64,000 nt of DNA from Hermodice carunculata (lineage: Eukaryota > Annelida > Polychaeta > Eunicida > Amphinomidae), in NCBI GenBank assembly GCA_964020975.1, contig OZ026623.1, positions 80,240,725-80,304,724 of the forward strand. The letters are read 5' to 3'. How positions within the stretch are numbered: position 1 is the stretch's first letter; the number at the start of each line of letters is the position of its first letter. The notes under the pieces are model-generated. The model saw nothing but the letters and a program-made list of their open reading frames with translations, made no database searches and had not been told where the DNA came from. Of the stretch, positions 22,701 through 35,700 are shown one piece after another. The position numbers and the translations under genes are program-made.

Positions 22701-25700
22701 GTTTAAGACAACCTTTATGTCTCTGTTCTTTTAACAGGAGTTGCTCCACTTTTTTTTCTCACCACACATTACTTTTTCTACCAATTACTTTTGCTGTTCA
22801 TGCTCTGTCCTCTGGAGCGCTATGTCATGCAGCATATCGGAATTCGTGAGTCTGTGACCTCACTTGCTTTTACAAAGTCTTCTGTCACTGTTGTTGCAAG
22901 ACTTTGACTGTTCTGTTGAGACTATCCGTCGTCTCATTCCTTCAGCAAGACTTTTTGTGTCTCAAGTAAAACCTTGGAACTTTGATGCATCAGTGTCATG
23001 CCTGCCAGGTGGATACATAACAGGCACATGGGTTCCACCTCCATGTCTTCAAGTCACAAGTTTTGAGGCATGACGATGCAAGGACTTCGCATGCAGTGGA
23101 ACCTCATTATAATGACACCATCTGTTCAATGAGGCAAAAAGCATAGAAAATTTGACTTGGAGTCCCTCAAAATACTTGTGTCTTTGGGTGAATATGTCCA
23201 CTATCTGAGTGTTGTAATGATGAGGTTTCACTGTATCCACTTGACAAAATTGCTCCACAATTTGTGGATCAACAAATTGATCAAGGCTGTCTGGCTAAAG
23301 ACATCTCAGTGAATGGATACTTTCGCGTATATGGTTACAGCTGGTTCTTTCGATTCTTAAATCATAAATCTGCAGTACGATTTCAGTGTAAACGTCAAGT
23401 AACACCAAGTTCGTGTTGCCTAAATATTCAAGTAGACTCTTTTATATATACGATAAAAGGACAATTGTATTACTATGTGTCAATATTTGAAATTGCAAGA
23501 ATTGCATCATGTGCATTATGTACCAGAATCTCATACTTATGCATCAGTATTTCCAATGTAAGAATATCAAAATGTCACGTAATATATTACCGTATGTTTC
23601 TTGCAGATCCGCCGTTATGTCCGCCCCTTTTTCCTCACTCCGCCACTCCTTTCTCAATTCTATGATCTCGTTACTTGTCTCATGACCAAGGTAGTCGTTG
23701 GTTACCTTGGTTTTCCTTTCTTTATCCTCGAGTTTTCCCCCGCATTTACAGCATACCGGTGAGTACCCAAAATGGTTTCAGCAGTGCGATCTGCTTGCCA
23801 ACACGTCTGCCACCAGTTCTCCGTCATGTAGATGACGTTTTGAACATTTGATCAAACATCTTTATACGTGCCACTTTTGTATTGTATCTTTGGACATTTT
23901 GTCGATAAACATACTACCACTAGTGGCATTTTTGTTGGGGAAACAAAGCCATTAAGTATGAGCTTGGGGGCCTTAAAATAGAGAAATTAGAAATTTAAAA
24001 GGCACGGAAAATTAACTGTATTGATGGCAGCATACTGGCACATAAGGGAAAATGGCTTTACAATATATGTGAGAAGAGGGCTCAAAAGATATTTATGTTT
24101 GAAGGCATCAAAGCAATAAAACAAGATATTGGCAGCAGATGCCCACATTGTCTCTGGTAATTTCAAGCCATGCAGCTTAAGGGGTAAAGCCCAATGTTTA
24201 CAGGGCCACCAATAGGATTGTCCGAAGCATTATCAGCTAATCTAATGCCTTCAAAGGGAAACGGTGTAGCGTACTGGAAAAGTGGATGTTGGTTGAGACA
24301 AATTTGTGAGAGCATTAGCTCATTAAAAACTGAAAATCTCGTTGCTTCTGTTGCACTATAGATAATGTTTTGTCTGCTGGAAAGGGCAAATTCAATTGAC
24401 ACAATTTCCTGATTGTTTCTAAATTAATATAAGCCATTTGGCAAGCTAAATTATGCCCCCCCTTGTTTGATGAGCCAATTGGTAAGGTGCTAATAACCAA
24501 GCTCGTGGATACCCGACAGAAAGGGTGATTATGCCTGAACTGTCAAATATGATATGCAACTAACAGTGAAAATGATACAAAACAATTGAAAAAAAAAAAA
24601 GTCTAAAGCCAGTGACATACAATGCCATCAAGAAAATAAAAAAATACAGCTCTAGTGTTTGTTTGTCTGCTGATATCAGAGTGGTGCCACATTAAAGATA
24701 AATTGTCGTGAGCATTGCTTTCAGCGAGATTGGTGGCAGATTTACGTGGCAGGCGGACCACACATCACAACTTACATGTGTAGAACTTTTTAGTTGGTTG
24801 ACACGTGTCATTGTAGTGTCAGTGACAGTTAGTCGGTGCATGATCCTGATTTCAGGTGCGGCGTACAATCCGCCCTCTCTTCCAGACGTCCACATCCCGG
24901 GCCTGGGTCTATGATGCAATAACATTTGCTTCCACACGACTCTGCCTAGCTTATACTACCTTTCCATTTGTTCTCCTCCAATTTGTGCCTTCCCTCCGAA
25001 TCTATGGGTAAGTATGCACGGATAGACAGGACCAGGTTTTTTACCTCCTGCCATAGGTCAGGGTCACCATTTTGGGTTAACGTGATGATCCTAAGTGGGT
25101 TATACCTATCACCATGTTATCATCATGGTCATCGTCTTGGATTCGGATGATGATCCAGGCTGGGTTATTCACGGTAAAAAAATCGTTATGTTGAGTAAGA
25201 TAACCAAGAAAAGTATTCTGCTTTTTCTCACAATAAGAATGATTTTCTTGTCATAAGAAAGAGCGATATATTCTCAGTATTCTTGTTTCAAAGGGGGGAA
25301 AAAACCCATTCTCACTCCCAAAATTATTCATATCTTGTTTCAAGAAAAAGTTTCTTAATTTTCTTCAGGAAAACAAATTTGAAAAATCTTGGGAGGGAGA
25401 GAGGGTTTTTTTTCCTTGAAACAAGAATATGTATCTATTTTTCTTTCTTATAATAAGAACATCATTCTTATTTTGAGAAAAAGCAGAATACTTTTCTTGG
25501 TTATCTTCATCAAGATAATGATTTTTTACTGTGTTCCTATCACCATGCCAGGGTCACCATCTTGGATTAAGATGATGATTCAGGCTGGGATATTCCTTTC
25601 ACCATGCAAGGGTCACCATCTTGGGTTATAATGATCAAGGCTGGGTTATTCCTATCACCGTGAGAGGGTCACTACCTTGGGTTATGATGATGGAGATTGG

Positions 25701-28700
25701 GTTATTCCCATCATCAGGCCAGCATCACAATCTTGGCTTAAGATGACGATTCAGGTCGGGTTATCTCAATCACCATATCAGGGTCACCATCTTGGGTTTT
25801 CATGTCAATTCAGGCTAGGTCTTTCACACCACCATGCCCCAGTAACTATCTCGGGTACCGATGATTTCTTAGGCTATGCTGCTCATACATGTACTCCATG
25901 TTCTGGTCATCATCTTACATTGAGATGATGACTTAGACCATGCTCTTCATACTTCCATGCTTAAGTCATCGTCTTGCATTGAGATGATGATTTAGGCCAT
26001 GTTGTTCATGCTTCCATGCTTAAGTCATCGTCTTACATTGAGATGATGATTTAGGCCATGGTGTTCATGCTTCCATGCTTAAGTCATCGTCTTACATTGA
26101 GATGATGATTTAGGCCATGTTGTTCATGCTTCCATGCTTAAGTTATCGTCTTACATTGAGATGATGATTTAGACCAGATTGTTCATGTAGCTAGGCCTGA
26201 GTCACAATCTTGGGCAAAGACGATGATCAAGGCCGGGGTGTTTGTACCACCAAAGCTTGATCACCATTATGGGTTAAGATGCCAATTCAGGATATGTTGC
26301 TCCTATCTGTATAAGTGTCAGTTTCTTTGAGATGCTTATCCAGGAATATCTCGTGACTTAAAAAAAAAAAAGAAAATTAGAAAATATAAAATATACAGTT
26401 ATAGATGGTTAACAAACAGCTCTTATTTTGTGAAATTAACGAATAATCATATATCGTGGCCTAGTATGACATACAGGTACAATAGTTAACAAATGGCTTT
26501 TATTTTGTAAAATAAACTAGTAAAATCTTACATCATGGCCTAGTATGTTCTCACCACAGGTGTTTTAGTCCTATCTCTGCATTTGACCAGCAATTAGAAT
26601 TAACAAATAACATTTGCCTTTATAACGGCCTGTGTTGTTGTAATGCTGTATCTGCAGTTTTGTTGATGAAAACAAACACAGAAAGCTGGACTGCATTAGT
26701 AGCGCCACACACTCATACATAACCATGCTGGGACAAGTTGAGTCATGTTGTAGTTTCATTTGTATACAAACAGATCCAACAATGCTGCATCCTATGTGTA
26801 GTTCTGAACCAATACAAGGCGGAAGAAAACCATTAACCAACCTCCACACTCCATATTGAATTTGGTCCCTCTTATGTCTAAATCTGTACGTGTACTTTAA
26901 TTGCAATCTGGTATATATTTGGGGGAAGAAACGCAGTAAAACATAAAGTTGATGAGTTTCTTGCAATCTTTTGACAGAAAAAAATGCAGTCTATTGCGAT
27001 ACAGGTTTGCAAAGTCATAGCCAGGTAATGGCATACCCGAACCTCATTTTGACCCCTGTGGAGCACTCAACCATCAATACAGCATAACATTATCACTTCG
27101 TGCAGGTGATAAACCAGTTATTTACAATTAAACTGGGAAGGTCCAGTTTTCAAGCATATGCTGGATAGATGTCCGACTTTCCATGAAACAACATACCTCA
27201 TAGATGCACTCACATCTACATTATATCAGCAAAACCCTCACCCTTCAGCAAAGAAGAGATTTCCAGGCCAATGTTCTTATGTATAAAGCCGTAAACAATA
27301 TATTGCCTGATTATATTTAACTCCCGTTCGAGTTGAGGGGCGCTCCAAATCTTTAAGTTGTGGTGCTGTCCCCCAACAAATATGCTGTAATTTTATTATC
27401 TCTCCAACTTTGGACTCTGTCTGCTCCTTCTGTTTTTGGACAGATTTTAATATTTGATTTAAACATATTTTTATTTGAAAAAGGGCATAGGCCTATATAA
27501 GTCCCTTTGTAGCTCAGCTGACTTGTGAGTAGCTGAGCTTATCTTATGGTCCTTGGTCCGTCGTCCGTCATCAACAATCGACTTCTTCTCCAAAACCGTC
27601 AGCCAGATTCACTTCAAACTTAGTGGCAATGTACCTTGGGTGGGTCTCTACCAAGTTTGATCAAGTGGTCATGCTCCAGTTTTTTTGGACAATTTTTTTT
27701 GTTCTTCTTCGGGGCAAATCTTAAAAAATCTTCTTCTCTGAAACCGTGCACCCAATTGCTTTGATATCACACAGGAACACTCCTAGGGACTCCTTGTCCT
27801 TAATTTATACACCAGGTGGCACTGCAATTTTTGGGTATTTTTTATGATTTTTTCCATGTTATTGATAATTTTGACTTCTTCTCCAGAACCATCACTCAGA
27901 TTAAGCTGAAACTTGGTCGCTATGTTCCGTGTGGAAAGGTCAAACCAAGTTGTTCACTAGGTGGCAATCCTCGGGATTTGATTTTTAAGGATTTTGTCAA
28001 TTCAGGTACTTATCACTAAATGCACCATTTCCTATTGGTTACTGTGTAAGTCAATGGGTATTCTAATACCAATTTACATTTTGGACTTCTCCGAAACCAT
28101 GATCCAGATTGGTTTCAAGCTTGGTAGCAATGTACCTTGGATGGGTCTCTACCAAATTGTTCAAATGGTCATGCTCCAGTGATTTGGGGATTTTTTTATA
28201 ATTTTTTTTGTGTTTTTTTTGAAAAATCTTTAAAAATCTCTATTTCTGAAACTGCTCACCTGATTGCTTTGATGTCACACAGGAACACTTTAAAAGGACT
28301 ACTAGTTCTTAATTTGTTCACCAGGTGGCACTGCAATTTTTTTCTAATTTGTTATGATTTGCGTGTGTTTTTTTAGCTCAGCTGACTTGTCAGTCAGCTG
28401 AGCTTATCTTATGGTCCTCCGTCCGTCATCCGTCCGTCCGTCGTCCGTCAACAATTTACATTTTCGACTTCTTCTCCAAAACCGTCAGTCAGATCCACTT
28501 CAAACTTGGTGGGGATGTGCCTTGGGTAGGTGTCTTCCAAGTTTGTTCAATTGGTCACGGTCCATTGATTTTTGGATTTTTAATGAATTTTTTTGTTCTT
28601 TTTTGGGCAAATCTTAAAAAATCTTCTTCTCCGAAACTGCTCACCCAATTACTTTGATATCACACAGAAACATTCCCTGGGACACGTAGTTCTTAATTTG

Positions 28701-29741
28701 TTCACCAGGTGGCGCTGCAATTTTTTTCTATTTTTTTATGAATTTTTGTGTGTTATAGCTATTTTCAACTTCTTCTCCAGGATGGTCACTCAGATTAAGC
28801 TGAAACATGGTGGATATGTTCCTTGTATAAGGGTCAAACAAAGTTGTTCACTATATGGGAATGCTGCAGATTCCTGATTTTTAACGATTTTTTCAATTCG
28901 GGTACTTATCGGTCAATGCAGCTTTCCTATTGATTACTATGGAAGTCAATGAGCATTCTAATGCTAATTCACATTTTGGACTTCTTCTCCAAAACCATCA
29001 TCCAGATTAACTTCAAACTTGGTGGGGATGTACCTTGGGTCGTTGTCTACCAGATTTGTTCAATTGGTCATGCTCCAGTGATTTTTGGATTTTTAATGAA
29101 TTTTTTTGTTCTTTTTTTGGACCAATCTTAAAAAATCTTTTTCTCCAAAAGCGCTTACTCAATCGCTCTGATATCACACGGGAAGACACCTAGGGACTCC
29201 GTGTTCTTAATTTGTTCACCAGGTGGCGCTGCAATTTTTTATGAATTTTTCTGTTCTCTAGATTTTTTTGACCTTTTCTCCAGAACCGTTACTCAGATTA
29301 AGCTGAAACATGGTGGATATGTTCCTTGTAGAAGGGTCAAACAAAGTTGGTCACTATGTGGGAATGCTGCAGATTCCTGATTTTTAACAATTTTTTCAAT
29401 TCGGGTACTTATCGGTCAATGCAGCTTTCCTATTGATTACTATGGAAGTCAATGAGCATTCTAATGCTAATTCACATTTTGGACTTCTTCTCCAAAACCG
29501 TCATCCAGATTAACTTCAAACTTGGTGGGGATGTGCCTTGGGTTGATCTCTACCAAGTTTGTTCAAATGGTCACGCTCTATTGATTTTTGGAATTTTTAT
29601 GATTTTTGGGGTTTTTTTTGGGGCAAACCTTAAAAACTCTTCACCTCTGAAACTGCTCACCCAGTTGTTTTGATATCGTTGATAGACACTTCCAGGGACA
29701 CATAGTTCCCAATTTGTTCACCAGGTGGCACTGCAATTTTT

Positions 29742-29772
<31 letters not shown>

Positions 29773-32700
29773 TGAATTTTTTATATGGTTTTGTTATTTT
29801 TCACTTGTTCTCAGAACCGTCACTCAGATTAAAGTGAAATGTGTTGGATCTGTTCTTGTGGAAGGGTCAACCAAAGTTGTTTACTAGGTGGCACTGCTTT
29901 AGATTCCTGATTTTTAAGTATTTTCAACTCGGGTACTTATCAATCAATGCAGCTTTCCTATTGATTACTATGTAAGTCAATGGGCATTCTAGTGCTAATT
30001 CACAGGACAACTGACACAAAATTTACTGTTTACTTGATAACTTGAGATTTGTTTTGAGTTAGTACTGTGATGCTGCACATGTTAATATGTTTGTATGAAG
30101 GTCATGCTCAGACAGTACATGAATGACTTTGACCTCGTCTCTGGGGTCACAGTGCAACATACATGAATTTTACTCTTCATTATAACTTGAGAACTACTTG
30201 AACCTTGATGTTGCACATGTAAGTGTTCTTTTATAATGGTCAGACTTACTCAGAACATGGGTGACCTTGATCCTTTCCCAAGTTCATAGATCTGCAAGTG
30301 TGATGAATGTCAAGATCAGCTGAGCATGGGCTGTTCATAGATCTGCAAGTGTGATGAATGTCAGGATCAGCTGAGCATGGGCTGTTCACACAGCCCTCTT
30401 GTTCCTATTTTCGACTTCTTTACCAGAACCGTCACTCAGATTAAGCTGAAAAGTGGCCTATATGTTCCTTGTGGAAGGGTCAAACAAATTTGCTCACTGG
30501 TTGGCACTGCTTTGGATTCCTGATTTTTGATGAGTTTTTCAATGTGGGTACCTATCAGTAAAATAATGCACCTTTCCTATTGATTACCATGTAAGTCAAT
30601 GGGCATTCTAATGCTAATTCACATCTTGGACTCCTTCTCTGAAACTGTGATCCAGACTGACTCCGAACTTGGTTGCAATGTACCTTGGATGTGTCTCTAC
30701 TGAATTTGTTCAAATGGTCATGCTCCATTGATTTTTGGATTTTTAAAAAATTTTTTTGTTTGTTTTTTTGGCAGGCAAGTCTTAAAAATTCTTTGTCTCC
30801 AAAACTGCTCATCCAATTGCTTTGATATCACACAGGAACACTCTTAGGGGCTCTAAGTTCTTAATTTGTTCACCAGGTGGCACTGCAATTTTATTCTATT
30901 TTTTATTTTTGTGCGTGTGTTTATTTGCTATTTTTGACTTCTCCAGAACCGTCATTCAGATTAAACTAAAAGTTGGTTGCCATGTTTCTTGTGGAAAGGT
31001 CAAACAAAGTTGGACACTAGGTGGAACTGCTGTGGATTCCTGATTTCTAACAATTTTTTCAATTTGGGTACTTATCGGTAAATGCACCTTTCCCATTGAT
31101 TACCATGTAAGTCAATGGGCATTCTAATGCTAATTCACCTTTTGGACTTCTTCTCCAAAACTGTCTTCTAGATTGACTTCAAACTTGGTGGCAATGTACC
31201 TTGGGTGGGTCTCTGCAAGATTTTATCAAATGATCATGCTCCATTGATTTTTGGATTTTTTTTAATGAATTTCTTTGTTCTGTTTTGGTCAGATCTTTGA
31301 AAATTGCATGAGTATACGTACATGTCATGTGAGCACAGGACTGTCACAGTCCTCTTGTTTACTTTTATTGATACTTCTATATTTTATCTTGTTTTAACCA
31401 TGGGAAAAATGGCACAAGGACGCTGTATCAGACACTCAATCAATATACTTGTACCAGCAAAATAAACTGCTTTGTTAGTATGTTATAAAATATTGATAAC
31501 CTTGACCTATGTTTGTTAGGTCACTAGGCCTGTGAAGTTGAAAAAGGTGATTTTGTAATGGCAGGGTGTAGTTTGGACATCAATGGCAAAGAGACTAGAG
31601 CCTCTGGAACGAAAATGCGCTTGATTACATTATACATAAAATTGTACTTGGTGACCTACTTTTTAGGTCACCTTGACTCCATGATTTTGTGACCTTGACC
31701 CATTTTTCAAGGTCATTAAGCACTTAAGAAAAGGACATTTAATTCCATATCTTGATAAAGAGTAGGGCCAATGATACCAAATGTACCACAAATGTGTATC
31801 ATATGGAACTTTTTTATTGCACAATATGGATGACCTTGATTAATTTTTGAAGGTCATGGAGGGAGTACATTTTAGAAAATTATTTTTGCGTGATGTTGGT
31901 TAGCAGAGCATTTGCTCCAGGGGCTTCTTGTAAGTTTTTGTAATTAATCAATGAAAAGTTAATTCCTTAACACTTAAAGATTACAGCATTGTAATTGCTA
32001 AATCCAAATATGTATTTGTAGAAAATACATAGTTAATATGATCTCAGATAGGAAGTTTAAGGAATATAAGGACATGTTTGGAGTTTAAGATTATAGTTAT
32101 GCTCAACCTGTGGTCAGTCATTACTGATTAGCCACTGATGAGTTCAGTGAAGAATGAAATGCATCAGGCACACCATGTATCTGTTCTTCTCAACACTTGT
32201 CTAGTCTTTTTAATGTCTGGAGCAAAGTTGTGTTTTCTGTGGAAAGTCCTGTAAAAGTGTGCCGTGAACTTTTTCAGTGCCAAGTTTTGAACTGAGTCAA
32301 CAGCTTTCCTGGGTGCATTTTGAGAGCAATGCGCCGGATGCACTCTGAGGAAGGATGTTGACCAGGACTATTATATTCAATAGGCCAACAGGCATAAGAA
32401 GGCCTTTTACAAAGAATATTAATATATAGTATCCATTTGATAATTCAGAGAAGTTCGTCTCTGGTTCTTCAACTTCAGTCGCAGTTAGCAGCGTAAGCGT
32501 CAACAAGATTTATTATAAATACCATCAGATTGAACTAAATGCACCTATTAAGTATGGTATACAACATGCACATTTACTTCCCACCAAAATCTCACACCTT
32601 GTCAGTAGACAAAGGTTGCAATCAGCCAAGATGATGAGAATGTACTGACGGTGTTACTAATCGAAAACTGAAGGTGTTACTTTTATGGGAGTAGAGACTA

Positions 32701-35700
32701 CTTACTCCAAACATGCAATGATAATTAAATTTTCTTCTATTGAGCTCAGTGTCTGTGTGTGACAAGGGGCGGTAAGTGGCTTTCTTTTTAAGTTTCCGAC
32801 ATGGAACAAGGATGGCTTTGCCATTTGAGAGGTAGCAGAGAGCAGTGATAAAGCTCGCGTTGTCCTGGATGAGGTGGCATCGTGCAAACGCGCTAGAAGG
32901 GAGTGATACAACCTCAAGAAGCTGCTGTGCATTTGCTTCCTAAGGAGTGGCTATGCACAGGTGCACACCCATTCAAAAAGACAGTGCAGAGTCACTTCTT
33001 TGCAATAGAGTGACCTGTAGAGCCATTTTCCAGGAGCTTTAGGCAGAAACTGGTCCCAGCCGATTCCATAAACTGGATGTTATAGTTTGTAGTGTTCCCA
33101 TAAAGATATTTGCCTGAGATCCCATCACAGTGTACCCATTTAGTTTTACTGCCAGGGCAGTAATATGGTTAGCCGTTGATCTCCGATTGCATTTACAGAA
33201 TACGTTTCTCTGCACTTAAATTTCCTGATGAACGTAGGTGGTCTATGGGTCATAGTAAAGTAACGGAGCTCACGTTGCTCAGCTGAACGTATGTGGTGTG
33301 GTGCTTCACTGGTTTGAAATTATCAGGCTCCTATAGGTTGGGGGGGGGGGGCATACAGGGACACTGCGTGAGATGACACTGCCTGCTTGCCCTGACTGGG
33401 GCGTGCATTCCTCAGTTGCAGCGGTCATTGCAGTGGTAGAATGCTGTGGTAGTGACACTGGCTTTGCCTGTGCAGTGACACTCCAGTGGTGACGAATGTG
33501 CTTTAACTTCGAGGGGATCCTTGACGGTTTACTTTGCAGAATCTAAACTAGGCAATACTATAACCAAAAAAGTCGGGTCCAGGGGATCCAAACAGGCAAG
33601 ATTCTGTATAGCGAACTGAAAAGGATCACCTGAAGGCTTATTCTAAAATATTAAAACAGGAACCCTTCCGTTTTGCCCACAAACCACACAAAATCCTTTA
33701 TGTTTATTGTAAAATATATGCACCATGTCATTATCTTTAGTGGCCATATGGATTTGGTGAATCCACCCTCAGCTTTTTTCTAAAGTAGTTTAAGTTTTAC
33801 TCCAGGTGGCGCTACTCCAGCATTTGTACCAAACGTAGGCAATCAGTTGTGAGAACTCAAATTAAGTGGGATCTGTGATAGGCTTCCAATTAAAAAAAAA
33901 AAGTTGCCAACAAAGTTTCCGGGCCTAGGTCCCGAGTGGGGTATAAGAAAAGAAGATTTGCACCTTTGTTTTTTTTTTTTCAAGTTTAAATCCATGAACT
34001 CCTATCTCAAGAAATCAGGCAGGTGACCTTTTTTTCTGGAAGCTCATTGGCCACTGGTCACAACTACTCTTAGATCATTTTGTAATTTATCATAATTGTG
34101 ATACCTCAGTGGTGACAAACTTCCTATATCCTGTGCAGGTACCTGTTGTGAAAATTACTCGTGACAGGAGTACCTCAATGGTGACAAATTTGCTTCATCG
34201 TGAGCGTATTACCTCTGGTTACAAACTTGCTGTATCATGACAGTAGTACTTCTGTTGACAAAATTTCTGGGCCATGATGGTGACAGACTTATTTTATCCT
34301 GACAGTCTTACCTCCAGTGACAAACTTGCTTGATCATGACAGAAGTACCTCTGGTGACAAACTTACTTGATCATGACAGTAGTACCTCTGGTGACAAACT
34401 TTCTGTATCATTATTGTATCTGGATGGTGACAGACTTGCTTTATCATGACAGTAGTACCTCTGATGACAACCCTGCTCTATCATGAGAGTATTACTTCTA
34501 GTGACAAACTTGCTTTATTTTGACATAGTACCCTAGTGACAAATTTGCTTTATCTCAATAGTACTTCTAGTGACAAACTTGCTTTATCCTGACAGTATTA
34601 CTGCTTTTTCACAAGAGCGGTACCTCCAGTGACAAGCTTGCTTTATCTTGACAAAACCTCTAGTGACAAACTTGCTTTATCATGAGAGTATGTACGTTTG
34701 GGGACAAACTGGCTGTGTCATGACAGGACTACCTCTCGTGACAAGCTTGCTTGATAATGAGATTATAGTGCCTCTGGTGACAAACTGAGAGCCCTGTCTG
34801 TGGTGACAAAATGAGTTTATCGTGACAGCAGTACGCCTGTTGACAGATGTGCTGTGTCGTGACGGGAGTACCTCTAGTGACAAGCATGCTTTGTCAGTTT
34901 CTCACGACTGTAGTACATCTTTTGAAAAACTAACTGTATCATGACAGTTGTACCACAATTGTGTCCCATAGTCTGAATCAAAGTACTTTGCTAGTTGACA
35001 AAATGTGATATTTTCTTTAAGGGGGATGGCACAGTTCTGACAGCATTGTGACTTTATCATGACAGCATTACATCCGATGACAAAGTGGTTTAACGTGATT
35101 GCAGTATGTCTGGTGAGAAACTAGCTTTATCATAAAAGTATTACCTCGATGGTGCCTTGTAAGCTGACTGCTTGTACATTTTGACTTCACAAGATGTGAT
35201 GTTTTTATAGGGATATCTCACAGTTGTGATAATATTCATTTATTTTCTATTTCTTGGGAGAGTATTGTTCCATTTACAGAGAAACTTACCTCAGTGACCA
35301 AATTGTCATTTTATTCTTTACTTATGCGTGTATTACCTTTCGTGATGACCAGAATGTGGCCATGTTTCTTATAGCATCCAAATTGTTTGTAATTGACCAT
35401 GGCAGATCCTTACCCTCATAGTTCTGGCACAACCTTGACTTTTTTTTCTGTTTTTCTGTTCAGTAGCTTGCTGTAGGCTGTTTCTGATTGAAGTCCCAAT
35501 GTTGAGCAATGATCAGGATCGCTATAGTCGTGGTTCAAGGCGCTAAGTGAACAGCTGTGTACGCTTATCCTTCTTCTCTTGTTTAAAATTTTTTTTACAA
35601 CTGCTTGCTTGGCCTTCTGTCTAGGTTCAACGTTATATAGGCATAGGCCTAACTGCTTGCACAGTTCTGCAACGTCTGCACATGTTCCAGATGCCAGATA

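Noticed and set aside
22738-22845. Possible third copy of exon 5: acceptor-like ttttaacag, donor-like gtgagt, and a frame with [17 protein letters not shown]
   Set aside because: The length is 108 nt, not 152; the frame that resembles exon 5A does not fit phase 0 from exon 4, and similarity beyond FFLT is lost. The pyrimidine-rich composition explains the hydrophobic reading.
27816-31043. Several 60-94-codon + strand frames with recurring DFFSKT..QI.FKLGG
   Set aside because: They are by-products of tandem units in the family-1 repeat, with no start context or domain.
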